From contig NZ_FORF01000001.1 in the NCBI RefSeq assembly GCF_900113935.1, positions 124,001-188,000 of the forward strand: a stretch of DNA of 64,000 bases, in the 5' to 3' direction. The translations under genes and the position numbers were made by a program. The notes beneath the pieces were generated by a model. That model did no database searches. It saw nothing but the letters and a program-made list of their open reading frames with translations, and was not told the DNA's origin. Below, piece after piece: positions 18,449 to 26,888 of this stretch; within the stretch, counting starts at the first letter, position 1, and each line of letters starts with the position of its first letter. The stretch is from Aquamicrobium aerolatum DSM 21857 (lineage in GTDB: Bacteria; Pseudomonadota; Alphaproteobacteria; Rhizobiales; Rhizobiaceae).

Positions 18449-19282
18449 ATGAAAACCAAATTGCTTTCACTTGCCGTCGCCGCAGCGATCCTGTCCACCG
18501 GAACCGCTTCGGCCGACCAGCTCGAAGATATCAAGGCGCGCGGCACGCTCATCTGCGGTACGCTTGGAACCGCCGAGCCGTTCAGCTTCGCAGATCCCCA
18601 GACCCGCCAGATCGTCGGCTACGACATCGATCTGTGCCAGGCCATCGCTGATGACCTTGGTGTGAAGATGGAAGCCAAGCCGATCTCGGTCGAAGCACGC
18701 ATTCCAGAGCTGGTTCAGGGCCGCATCGACATCGTTGCGGGCAATCTGGGCTACACGCCAGAGCGCGCAGAGCAGATCGACTACACCACGTCGTACTTCG
18801 TCAGCCTGCAGAAGCTGCTCGTCAAGGAAGGTTCGGCTTTCGACACCATCGACAGCCTTGCCGAGAGCCGTATCAGCGCCCCCAAGGGCTCCAGCTCGGA
18901 GCGCTATGTTCGCGAAGTGCTGCCTCAGGCGTCACTGCTGACTTTCCAGGATCCGCCGTCGGCATTTCTGGCGCTGGCGCAGTCCAAGGTTGATGCGATG
19001 ATCCTCTCCGAGATCAACGCTGAAAAGTTCATCGCACAGACCGGCGAAAGCTTCCGTTTCGTCGAGCAGCCGGTAGCTGAAGAGTACTGGGGTCTGGGCG
19101 TGCGCAAGAACGAGGAAGCTTTCCTCCAGCAGGTCAACGTGACACTGAAGCGTCTGGAAGACAGCGGCGAAGGCGAAGCGATCTTCGACAAGTGGCTCGG
19201 TCAGGAAACCGTCTACAAGCTGTCGAAGCCGTTCAAGTTCGACACCCCTGTCAGCGATCCGGTCCTGCGTCCGGCACTCTGA
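18449..19282 (+). CDS. Amino-acid ABC transporter substrate-binding protein
   Basis: A 277-residue family 3 periplasmic binding protein with a signal peptide cut after TASA (about residue 22). The signature GYDIDLCQAIADDLGVKMEAKPI is at about 50-70 and the AEQIDYTTSYFVS segment follows. It delivers a polar amino acid to the permeases at 19346 and 20050. GAGGAG lies seven bases before the ATG. A stem-loop follows the gene, typical where the binding protein is made in excess. Confidence 0.9.
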   Translation: MKTKLLSLAVAAAILSTGTASADQLEDIKARGTLICGTLGTAEPFSFADPQTRQIVGYDIDLCQAIADDLGVKMEAKPISVEARIPELVQGRIDIVAGNLGYTPERAEQIDYTTSYFVSLQKLLVKEGSAFDTIDSLAESRISAPKGSSSERYVREVLPQASLLTFQDPPSAFLALAQSKVDAMILSEINAEKFIAQTGESFRFVEQPVAEEYWGLGVRKNEEAFLQQVNVTLKRLEDSGEGEAIFDKWLGQETVYKLSKPFKFDTPVSDPVLRPAL

Positions 19283-19304
19283 TACATCATTGCGATCACC
19301 GGCT

Positions 19305-19321
19305 CCCGCGGCATCCGCGGG
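19305..19321 (+). other. Intercistronic stem-loop after the binding-protein gene
   Basis: CCCGCGG-CAT-CCGCGGG, a perfect 7-bp stem without a T run, lies between the binding-protein and first permease genes. It probably protects the upstream mRNA rather than terminating fully. Confidence 0.55.
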
Positions 19322-19345
19322 GGTCGTTGAAAATAGGACACTGCA

Positions 19346-20044
19346 ATGGGATATGAATTCGACTTTTCGTCGGTGCTGACTGACCAGTATATCGACTGGC
19401 TCATCTCAGGCGTTCGCATCACACTGCTGCTGACAGCCGGCGCCTGGATCATCGCGTTCGTTATCGCCGTTGTTCTTGCTGTCCTGCGCGCGACCAACTT
19501 CCGCCCGGCGGTATGGTTGGTGGCCGTTTTCGTCGAGGTTCACCAAAATATTCCGCTGCTGGTGCAGGTGCTGTTCTGGTACTTCGCGATGCCGGAACTG
19601 CTTCCCGAGGCCTGGCGTGATTGGCTGGTTCGCAACAACAGCGAATTCATCCTCGCGATGATCGCCATCGCCATGTGTACCGCCGCTTATATGTCCGAGG
19701 CTCTTCGCAGCGGCCTGCGGGCGGTTCCTGTGACGCAGTATGAAGCGGGGCGCTCGTTCGGGTTCAACTATCTCCAGACGATGTCCTACATCGTGGTGCC
19801 GCAGGCATTGCGGCTGTCGGTGCCGCCGATGGTCAACCATTCGCTGCTTTTGTTCAAGAACACCTCGATCGCAATGGCGATCGGTGTGCATGAACTGACC
19901 TATCAGACCCGTCAGATCGACAGCGACACATTCCGCACCTTCGAGGTGTTCCTCGTGGCTACGGGCCTCTATCTCGTCCTTTCATTCATAATCATGTTTG
20001 TCGGCAACCTCATCGAGCGCCGCTTCAGCATGGGAACGAGGTAA
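19346..20044 (+). CDS. Amino-acid ABC transporter permease (HisM/GlnP family)
   Basis: A 232-residue inner-membrane permease with about five helices and the polar-amino-acid signature region AAYMSEALRSGLRAVPVTQYEAGRSFGF containing the EAA loop that contacts the ATPase. It pairs with the second permease five bases downstream. Substrate is unknown, but the operon partners suggest a glutamate-like amino acid. Confidence 0.9.
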   Translation: MGYEFDFSSVLTDQYIDWLISGVRITLLLTAGAWIIAFVIAVVLAVLRATNFRPAVWLVAVFVEVHQNIPLLVQVLFWYFAMPELLPEAWRDWLVRNNSEFILAMIAIAMCTAAYMSEALRSGLRAVPVTQYEAGRSFGFNYLQTMSYIVVPQALRLSVPPMVNHSLLLFKNTSIAMAIGVHELTYQTRQIDSDTFRTFEVFLVATGLYLVLSFIIMFVGNLIERRFSMGTR

Positions 20045-20049
20045 GCGCC

Positions 20050-20790
20050 ATGCTGGAAATCGTTCAAAACAACTGGACCTTGCTACTGGTCGGCCAGTAC
20101 CCAGCAGGTCCACTCGGCGGGATAGTCGCCACGCTGCTTCTGGCCATTGCCGGTCTTGCACTGGCGTTCCCATTCGCCATCCTTCTGGCCGTCGCCCGCC
20201 TCAGCCCGTATCGCTGGGTGAACTGGCCTGCCACGGCGGTAGTCAACATCGTCCGTGGAATGCCGTTTCTGATGGTGATCTTCTGGAGCTATTTCGCGCT
20301 GCCGATCCTGATTGGCCGCCCGCTGAGCGGCTTCTGGACCCTCGTAGGCGCTCTTGTGCTTTATGAAAGCGCCTATCTGGCGGAAATCATCCGTGCCGGC
20401 ATTCAGGCACTGCCACGTGGTCAGGAAGAGGCGGCTCGTTCGCTCGGGTTCGGATATTTCCGCACGTTGACATTCGTCATCCTGCCGCAAGCCCTCTACA
20501 ACTCACTTCCAGCGCTGATCGGCCAGTTCGTTTCGCTGATCAAGGAGACTTCTCTTGGCTACGTCATTTCGGTCAACGAGTTCACTTACGCTGCGTCGCA
20601 GTTGAACAGCCAGCTGCTCGTACGTCCTGTCGAGGTGTTCTCCATCCTTGCGATCACCTACTTCATTGTCTGCTTCGCCCTCACGCAGTCGGCTCGCTGG
20701 GTTGAACAGCGTATCGCGCGCACCCGCCAGGGCAAGAGCTCCGGGATGCAGATTCAGACTAATCCCTTGGCCACGGAACCGATGCCATGA
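20050..20790 (+). CDS. Amino-acid ABC transporter permease, second subunit
   Basis: A 246-residue permease of the same family with the EAA loop AEIIRAGIQALPRGQEEAARSLGF (about 116-139). It heterodimerises with the preceding permease. Its stop overlaps the ATPase start by four bases (ATGA), so the two are translationally coupled. Confidence 0.9.
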   Translation: MLEIVQNNWTLLLVGQYPAGPLGGIVATLLLAIAGLALAFPFAILLAVARLSPYRWVNWPATAVVNIVRGMPFLMVIFWSYFALPILIGRPLSGFWTLVGALVLYESAYLAEIIRAGIQALPRGQEEAARSLGFGYFRTLTFVILPQALYNSLPALIGQFVSLIKETSLGYVISVNEFTYAASQLNSQLLVRPVEVFSILAITYFIVCFALTQSARWVEQRIARTRQGKSSGMQIQTNPLATEPMP

Positions 20791-21515
20791 TCCGCTTCGA
20801 TAAAGTCAACAAGTGGTACGGACCACAGCTCAAGGTGCTCAATGAAGTCACTGCTGAGGTCAAGAAGGGTGAGGTTGTCGTCGTTTGCGGTCCATCGGGC
20901 TCGGGGAAGACGACACTGATCCGCACGATCAACCGTCTCGAGCCGATCGACAGCGGTTCGATCACGGTCAACGGAACCGATGCCCATTCCTCGAAGAACA
21001 ACGTCAACACGTTGCGCCGCGACATCGGCTTCGTCTTCCAGCAGTTCAACCTGTTCCCGCATATGAGCGTGTTGAACAACATCACGCTTGCTCCGCGAAA
21101 ACTGCGCGGAATGAGTCGCGCTGCGGCGGAGGAAAAGGCGCGCGAGCTGCTTGATCGCGTCGGCCTTGCGGACAAGGCGGAAGCCTATCCGGCCCAGCTC
21201 TCGGGCGGCCAGAGCCAGCGCGTCGCCATTGCGCGCTCTCTTGCCATGGATCCGCCGATCATCCTGTTCGATGAGCCGACCTCGGCGCTCGATCCGGAAA
21301 TGGTCGGTGAAGTGCTCGCTGTCATGAAGGGGCTTGCCACGACCGGCATCACCATGATGTGCGTGACCCACGAAATGGGTTTCGCTCGCGACGTCGCCGA
21401 CCGCGTGTGGTTCCTCGACAAGGGCAACCTCCTGGAAGACGCAAAGCCGGACGAATTCTTCTCCAACCCGACGCACCCACGCGCGCAGCGCTTCCTGGCC
21501 GACCTTCGACATTGA
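20787..21515 (+). CDS. Amino-acid ABC transporter ATPase (GlnQ family)
   Basis: A 242-residue ATPase with Walker A GPSGSGKT (about 34-41), Q-loop FVFQQFN, signature LSGGQSQRVAIARSL, Walker B IILFDEPTSALDPE and the switch histidine in VTHEMGF. It energises import through the two upstream permeases and ends the operon that began with the aminotransferase gene. Confidence 0.93.
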   Translation: MIRFDKVNKWYGPQLKVLNEVTAEVKKGEVVVVCGPSGSGKTTLIRTINRLEPIDSGSITVNGTDAHSSKNNVNTLRRDIGFVFQQFNLFPHMSVLNNITLAPRKLRGMSRAAAEEKARELLDRVGLADKAEAYPAQLSGGQSQRVAIARSLAMDPPIILFDEPTSALDPEMVGEVLAVMKGLATTGITMMCVTHEMGFARDVADRVWFLDKGNLLEDAKPDEFFSNPTHPRAQRFLADLRH

Positions 21516-21519
21516 GCGG

Positions 21520-21539
21520 AGCGCGCGCCAGCGCGCGCT
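21520..21539. terminator. Stem-loop between convergent ABC operon and flgE
   Basis: AGCGCGCGC-CA-GCGCGCGCT is a perfect 9-bp inverted repeat five bases after the ATPase stop and before the convergent flgE stop. There is no T run, so termination may be factor-assisted. Confidence 0.5.
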
Positions 21540-21567
21540 TCCCGGTACGCGCGCTGCTCACGCCTCG

Positions 21568-23916
21568 CTACCTCTTCAGGTTGACGAGCACATCCATGAG
21601 ATCGCCGCCGGTCTGGAACACTTTCGAGTTGGCGGTGTAGTTGCGCTGTGATTCGATCATGTTGGTCAGCTCCTCGGCGATGTCGACGTTTGACGCCTCA
21701 AGCGCTCCGGACTTGACCGCTCCGAGTGAAATCTCATTTGGCTTTCCGAAAGTTACTTGGCCGGAGTTGAGCCCTTCCTGAAAAATATTGCCCGGCAGCA
21801 CGGTTAACATGTCAGGGCTCTGTACCGTTGCGAGATCGAGACGATAGAGCCATTCTGTGGCTCCGTTCCCGTATTGCACCGACAGAATGCCGTCATCGCT
21901 GATGACGACCCGGTCGATAGCTGAAGGACGTGAACCGTTCATCTCAGAGGCGAGGGGCGTGTAGCCCGCCGCAAGCTGACGCATGCCGGCAAGGTCAATC
22001 TCCACCTCTCGGCCATTAAGTGTGGTCAGGTCGAGTGTGATGTTTGTGGGGGTGCCAGTCTCGATATTGCCGGTTGCGGGATCGAATTCCAGCGTGATCG
22101 TGTTGAGCGGCACGACGGAATAGGGGAAGGCGGTGCCAATAGCCGCGTTGGGCTGGTGGAAAACGGTCATTTCCCACTCATCGGTGATCGCGATGGTGGT
22201 GGATGTGAAGTTGCCGATCCCGGCATTGATGGGCGCGCCTGTGGCGTTGTCGACATTGACGATGAGATCTGAACCGCTGGTGTCGTAGGTGATCGCTACG
22301 CCCGCCGGTATGGAGCCGGGATTGACGGGAGCGAACGACCAAACGCCACCACCGAGCGTACCAGTAACATCAATGCTGTTACCGTCTATGTCGATGGTGA
22401 AGGAGGCGGTATCGCCGTCTCGCCAGACAAGATCGACGAAACCGGCAAACGCAAGGTCTATGTTGTCGTTATATGTGTGGGACACAAAGCCATCGATCTC
22501 GGCATTGATGGGTGCGCCTGTGGCGTTGTCGACATTGACGATGAGATCTGCACCGCTGGTGTCGTAGGTGATCGCCACGCCCGCCGGTATGGAGCCGGGA
22601 TTGAGGGGAGCGAACGACCAAACGCTGCCATCAAATGCGCCCGTGACGTCGATGCCGATGCCTCCAACATCTAGGGTAAAGGACGTGGTGTCACCAACGG
22701 ACCAAGTCAGGCCGGTGAAGCCGGCAAAAGAAAAGTCTATGTTGTCGTTATATGTGTGGGACACAAAGCCGCCGATCCCGGCATTGATAGGCGCGCCTGT
22801 GGCGTTGTCGACATTGACGATGAGATCTGCACCGCTGGTGTCGTAGGTGATCGCCACGCCCGCTGGTATGGAGCCGGGATTGTCGGGCGCGAACGACCAA
22901 ACGCCACCGCTGAAAGTGCCCCTGACATCGACGCTGCTGCCGTTGATGTTGAGGCTGAACGAGGTGGTGTCACCAGATGACCAGGCCAGGCCCGTAAATC
23001 CGGCGAAGGTAAAATTGTTGTTGGCAGCGTCGGCAATTGGGGTGCTCGGAGCCGAGTAGCTGGAAACGGTGGGGTTGTTGGGATTGAGCACCGGTGCGGC
23101 CGGAATTGCTGTGCTTGGCACGGAGTACGCGGAAACGACGGGGTTGTTGGGGTTGAGTAGTGGCGCAGCGGGAATTGGCGTATTCGGTACAGAGTAGGCG
23201 GAAACGATCGGAGTGTTGGGGTTTGGACCTACGCCACCGGGGGCACTTGCGCGCATTTTGGTGAAGTAGATGTCGAGTCGAATTGGCTCACCCGCATTGC
23301 CGATTGCTGTCAGTCCCGACTTAAAGATGGAGCCATTGTCCATGCCTTGCCTGATCTGGGTATCGGTTAGTGGATTGCTTGATGGTGGGAGCCCTGCATA
23401 GATGGGGGCGCCAAAAGGAAGGTTGGACGCGAGAGTGCCGGCAGTCGATGGCACGCGCTCAAGGCCGGAGGTCGGTATCGTGACTCTTTCATAGTCACTG
23501 AACGATGTCGTTGCCCCTGGCTCTCCGAGTTCGAAGCTGCGTCCCATCAGATAGTATCCAGCCGCGTTGATCAGATTGCCGTTGCCGTCGGGAATGAAAG
23601 AGCCTGCGCGCGTGAGAAGCGGCTTGCCTGCAGCGTCTTGAACGACCAGAAAGCCGTTTCCGTCGATCGCCAGGTCGGTGATCGAGTTTGTATATTGCAG
23701 GTTGCCGGACGACATCAAATGGCGGATCTGCGTTGATGCGGCACCGGAAACATAGCTGCTGCCGGTACTTGGTGCCACCAATGAGGAAAACTCAACGGAC
23801 GCCTTCTTGTAGCCGTTAGTTCCAGAATTGGCGATGTTGTCTGCCACAGTAGCCAGGCGCGTAGACTGCGCGTTCATGCCCGATACACCGGTGCGCATCA
23901 TTCCATACAAGCTCAT
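21568..23916 (-). CDS. flgE: Flagellar hook protein FlgE with tandem-repeat insertion
   Basis: A 782-residue hook protein, roughly twice the usual ~400. The ends are canonical: MSLYGMMRTGVSGMNAQSTRL, the ADNIANSGTNGYK rod/hook motif, and the C-terminal GALEASNVDIAEELTNMIESQRNYTANSKVF. Between them is an insertion: three copies of a 23-residue Pro/Asn-rich unit (about 231-293) and three copies of a 93-residue beta-rich unit (about 299-575), which would extend the surface-exposed outer domains of the hook. The ATG at 23916 has GGGGA upstream. No other flagellar gene is in the window, so this copy is isolated from the main flagellar locus. Confidence 0.85.
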   Translation of the reverse strand: MSLYGMMRTGVSGMNAQSTRLATVADNIANSGTNGYKKASVEFSSLVAPSTGSSYVSGAASTQIRHLMSSGNLQYTNSITDLAIDGNGFLVVQDAAGKPLLTRAGSFIPDGNGNLINAAGYYLMGRSFELGEPGATTSFSDYERVTIPTSGLERVPSTAGTLASNLPFGAPIYAGLPPSSNPLTDTQIRQGMDNGSIFKSGLTAIGNAGEPIRLDIYFTKMRASAPGGVGPNPNTPIVSAYSVPNTPIPAAPLLNPNNPVVSAYSVPSTAIPAAPVLNPNNPTVSSYSAPSTPIADAANNNFTFAGFTGLAWSSGDTTSFSLNINGSSVDVRGTFSGGVWSFAPDNPGSIPAGVAITYDTSGADLIVNVDNATGAPINAGIGGFVSHTYNDNIDFSFAGFTGLTWSVGDTTSFTLDVGGIGIDVTGAFDGSVWSFAPLNPGSIPAGVAITYDTSGADLIVNVDNATGAPINAEIDGFVSHTYNDNIDLAFAGFVDLVWRDGDTASFTIDIDGNSIDVTGTLGGGVWSFAPVNPGSIPAGVAITYDTSGSDLIVNVDNATGAPINAGIGNFTSTTIAITDEWEMTVFHQPNAAIGTAFPYSVVPLNTITLEFDPATGNIETGTPTNITLDLTTLNGREVEIDLAGMRQLAAGYTPLASEMNGSRPSAIDRVVISDDGILSVQYGNGATEWLYRLDLATVQSPDMLTVLPGNIFQEGLNSGQVTFGKPNEISLGAVKSGALEASNVDIAEELTNMIESQRNYTANSKVFQTGGDLMDVLVNLKR
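22190..23020 (-). repeat. Three 279-bp tandem repeats inside flgE
   Basis: The same DNA block recurs at 279-base spacing, for example GTCGTAGGT at 22282, 22561 and 22840. Each unit encodes 93 residues ending in a nearly invariant segment (PGSIPAGVAITYDTSG, then LIVNVDNATGAPINA). The unit lengths are multiples of three, so gain or loss of copies keeps the frame. Confidence 0.9.
23035..23222 (-). repeat. Three 69-bp tandem repeats inside flgE
   Basis: A 23-residue unit (VSAYSVP-x-T-x-IPAAP-x-LNPNNP) occurs two full times and a third diverged partial time, spaced 69 bases apart, immediately before the 93-residue repeats. It looks like a flexible Pro/Asn-rich linker. Confidence 0.8.
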
Positions 23917-24235
23917 ATCTGTCCCCAAAGTATCTTGTTTGAGACAGAGTTACGTGTGCAAGCTTGTGCGAAGCTTTTATAAGTTTATTCTTATTTTTAT
24001 ATAAAATTTATTTCTTAATCGCGAAATATCGCAAAATACGCGGGCAGCTGAACTCTAGGTAACATACGACGCAAGCTCTTGTTTTGTCTTTCAGAATTCG
24101 GCTTTGATTTTTCAAGATTCTCTGTGTGATGTGCGGGCATTGAATCTCGTCTAGCGGGGATACTCTGCTGCCCTTGTTCATGGGGTGGCGGTGAGGTTCG
24201 CTCGGTGCTCCCGTGAAGGACAACTTATCAGAGCC
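23917..24235. promoter_or_regulatory. AT-rich upstream region of flgE
   Basis: A 319-base non-coding gap. The stretch 23975-24030 is strikingly AT-rich (runs of T and TATAAAATTTATT) within a GC-rich neighbourhood and probably holds the flgE promoter. I see no convincing ORF, sigma-54 site (GG-N10-GC) or tRNA here. Confidence 0.4.
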
Positions 24236-24742
24236 CTACATCTTTACTTCAGCGTTATCACCAAGCTCGGGCGCGGTGCCTGTTACCGCTGCAATCAGCA
24301 TCTTGGCGCCTGAGACGACTGCGTTCGGGCTGTCCCAGATCTCGCCGTGCTCCGGCACGACAGTCAGCAGCCTGATCGTCGGATCCTGTTCATCCTCCCA
24401 CCAGACATTGTCCATCTTGGACCAAAGTTGCGAAATCTTGGCGCGATCATTGCTGATCTTGGCCCGACCCGAAATCAGCGCATAGCGATAGTTGCCGTTG
24501 TCAGCCCAGGCCAGCGAGACGGTGGGAAATGCTTCGATGTCGGCATTCTTCTCGCCACTGACATCCGTCAGGAAGTAAATCGCGTTTTCATCGCGGCGTG
24601 GGCGTGCCGACATGGGCCGGCTGCGCTGTTCCTTCCCGGTCCAGGTCGTCAACATGCAAATGTCGATCTTGTCAGCGAGTTCCCAGACGCGATCGATGAC
24701 TTCCTCAGGTGGTGCAGGGTTGTCGTGCTGGCGTTCTTTCAT
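24236..24742 (-). CDS. Pyridoxamine 5'-phosphate oxidase-like general stress protein
   Basis: A 168-residue split-barrel flavin-binding protein of the general stress protein 26/PPOX-like family (ICMLTTWTGKEQRSRPMSARPRRDENAIYFLTD, then NADIEAFPTVSLAWAD). Such proteins bind FMN or F420-like cofactors; the exact reaction is unknown. The ATG at 24742 has AAGGAGG upstream, ruling out the longer frame. Confidence 0.75.
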   Translation of the reverse strand: MKERQHDNPAPPEEVIDRVWELADKIDICMLTTWTGKEQRSRPMSARPRRDENAIYFLTDVSGEKNADIEAFPTVSLAWADNGNYRYALISGRAKISNDRAKISQLWSKMDNVWWEDEQDPTIRLLTVVPEHGEIWDSPNAVVSGAKMLIAAVTGTAPELGDNAEVKM

Positions 24743-24830
24743 CGTGGCCTCCTTGTGGCCACCTGAAACGCGGGGCGAGCGCCGACGTTCCCCCATGAGG
24801 CGAATTTGGTGCGATGGGGGGCAGATCTGC

Positions 24831-24900
24831 CTGGAGCATTTTAGCTTTTCAGCGCATCGGGGAAGTGCTCCAACTCTTTATTTCTGCGCAATTCCAAACG
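24831..24900. repeat. RIME-like intergenic palindrome
   Basis: GGAGCA (24833-24838) and TGCTCC (24866-24871) close a stem; the following CAACTCTTTATTT-TGCGCAATTCC segment is the typical tail of rhizobial intergenic mosaic elements. The same tail, with a few changes, occurs at 42411-42430. Confidence 0.6.
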
Positions 24901-24957
24901 CCCACGGCTTGCGCTGTGCAGGGGGGTGTTCAGATGGATTTCGCCCGATCGTGGCGC

Positions 24958-26016
24958 TCAGAGCGCGATGCGCATGCCATCTTTTGCATCGAACAGATGG
25001 GTGTCTTCTCCGACGACACCCAGTCGGATCTTGTCCCCGGCATTGACCTTCATCCGCTTGCGCAGGAGCACGACAAGCGGATCGCCGGCAACGCGAACCA
25101 GCAACTGCGTGTCCGGCCCCGTTGGCTCTACGACTTCGACGGTTCCCTCAAAGCCATTATCATCCGGGACGATCGACTCGGGGCGAGCGCCCCAAAGCAC
25201 GTGGCGTCCATCGAGAGCGCTCGCCTCCGAAAGTACCGGAAGGCGTGTACCGTCGCTTGCCTTGACTGCACCGTCGCTCATGGTGCCTTTGATGAAATTC
25301 ATTGCCGGTGAACCTAGGAAGCCGCCTACGAAGGCATTGGCCGGCCGGTCGTAGAGATCGAGCGGAGCGCCCTCCTGCTCGATGCGCCCGCCCTGCATGA
25401 CCACGATACGGTCTGCCAGCGTCATCGCTTCGATCTGGTCATGCGTGACATAGATCATCGTGCTGCCCAGCCGTTGATGCAGCGCCTTGATCTCGGTCCG
25501 CATCTGCACCCGCAGCTTGGCGTCCAGGTTTGACAGAGGCTCATCGAAAAGGAACAGCTTCGGATCGCGCACGATCGCGCGCCCAGTGGCGACACGCTGT
25601 CTCTGGCCGCCGGATAGCTGGCCGGGGTATCGATCGAGCAGGTGCTCCAGACCAAGAACGCCAGCCGCTTCTTCCACTTTCTTGTTGATCTGGTCCTTGG
25701 CATCACCGCGAAGTTTGAGCGAGAAGCCCATATTCGCGCGCACGGTCAGATGCGGATAAAGCGCATAGTTCTGAAACACCATGGCGATGTCCCTCTCTTT
25801 GGGCGGCAGGCGCGTGACATCGCGGTCATCAATGAAGATGTGGCCAGAAGTTGCCGCTTCCAGCCCGGCAATGAGCCGGAGCAGGGTGGACTTTCCACAG
25901 CCGGACGGACCCACCAGCGCCACAAACTCACCATGGCGTACATCCAGGCTGATTCCGCGCAAGATCTCGAGTTCGCCAAATGACTTGCGGAGAGTATCAA
26001 TTTTCATCGAGGACAT
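24958..26016 (-). CDS. CUT1-type sugar ABC transporter ATPase (UgpC/MsmK family)
   Basis: A 352-residue ATPase: Walker A GPSGCGKST, Q-loop MVFQNYALYPH, signature LSGGQRQRVATGRAI, Walker B LFLFDEPLSNLDAKLR, then a C-terminal TOBE/OB region (about 235-352) typical of MalK-like subunits. The usual methionine of VAMGRAIVR is threonine here. It is the last gene of a minus-strand operon with two permeases and a binding protein, upstream of which lie a LacI regulator and a nucleoside hydrolase. Confidence 0.9.
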   Translation of the reverse strand: MSSMKIDTLRKSFGELEILRGISLDVRHGEFVALVGPSGCGKSTLLRLIAGLEAATSGHIFIDDRDVTRLPPKERDIAMVFQNYALYPHLTVRANMGFSLKLRGDAKDQINKKVEEAAGVLGLEHLLDRYPGQLSGGQRQRVATGRAIVRDPKLFLFDEPLSNLDAKLRVQMRTEIKALHQRLGSTMIYVTHDQIEAMTLADRIVVMQGGRIEQEGAPLDLYDRPANAFVGGFLGSPAMNFIKGTMSDGAVKASDGTRLPVLSEASALDGRHVLWGARPESIVPDDNGFEGTVEVVEPTGPDTQLLVRVAGDPLVVLLRKRMKVNAGDKIRLGVVGEDTHLFDAKDGMRIAL

Positions 26017-26042
26017 GATTTATTCCACAGACTTTCGAGAGG

Positions 26043-26888
26043 TCACTTGATTCCGCCGGAAATCAGCGTGCGCACGTAGAAGCGCTGGATCAGAAGAAAC
26101 GGGATGGTCCCGAGCAGGATGGCAAGATTGGTAGAGGCAAACAGACCGCCCCAGTCATTTTGCTCGAAGTTGATATTTCGGGCGATGGCCACCTGAACCA
26201 CCGCGTAGGCGGAATCGCTTGCCGCCACGACTGGCCAGAAGAACGAATCCCACTGGGCAAGAAACAGCATCAATCCGGACGTGGCGATCGTTGGCCAAGA
26301 CAAAGGCATTGCGATGCGCGCAAAGATGTAGAACCACGACGCCCCGTCAACGCGCGCTGCTTCATAGAAGTCACGCGGGATGGACGCGAAGAACTGCCTG
26401 AACAGGAAGATCACCATGCCATTGGCGATTTCGGGGACGATCAGCGCCTGGTAGGAATTCGCCCAGCCGAAAGCCCGGATCATCACGTAGAGAGGCAGCA
26501 CGATTGCTTCGAAGGGCATCATGAATGACACGATCACCAGCAAGAACAGGAGATTCTTGCCACGAAAATCGAACACCGCAAACGCAAACCCGGCCAGCGC
26601 GTTGACCACGACGCCAAACAGGACCGTGGTCAGCGCGACGAAGGTAGAGTTTTTGACTGCCAGGGGAAAATCGCCGTTCAACAGGGTCCGGTAGTTGTCC
26701 AAGGTGAAGCGCGACGGGATGAACGTGTTCCAGCCAAAATCGGAAACTGGCTGGAAGATCTCGTTTTGGGGTCGAACAGATGCGAGCGCGAGCCAGACCA
26801 GAGGGAAAACGACGATGAACGCAAGGATCGAGAGCAACCCGTAGCGGAGCATCAGGACGTGCGGTTTCTGAAACGGGTTGTCCATCAT
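26043..26888 (-). CDS. CUT1-type ABC transporter permease (MalG-like)
   Basis: A 281-residue permease with six predicted helices and the MalG-type EAA loop (FYEAARVDGASWFYIFARIAMPLSWPTIAT, about 190-218). Its start overlaps the stop of the preceding permease by four bases. It forms the channel with that partner. Confidence 0.9.
   Translation of the reverse strand: MMDNPFQKPHVLMLRYGLLSILAFIVVFPLVWLALASVRPQNEIFQPVSDFGWNTFIPSRFTLDNYRTLLNGDFPLAVKNSTFVALTTVLFGVVVNALAGFAFAVFDFRGKNLLFLLVIVSFMMPFEAIVLPLYVMIRAFGWANSYQALIVPEIANGMVIFLFRQFFASIPRDFYEAARVDGASWFYIFARIAMPLSWPTIATSGLMLFLAQWDSFFWPVVAASDSAYAVVQVAIARNINFEQNDWGGLFASTNLAILLGTIPFLLIQRFYVRTLISGGIK

Noticed and set aside
22190-23222. CRISPR-like array from regular repeats
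   Set aside because: The repeats are long (279 and 69 bp), coding, in frame within flgE, and have no unique spacers.
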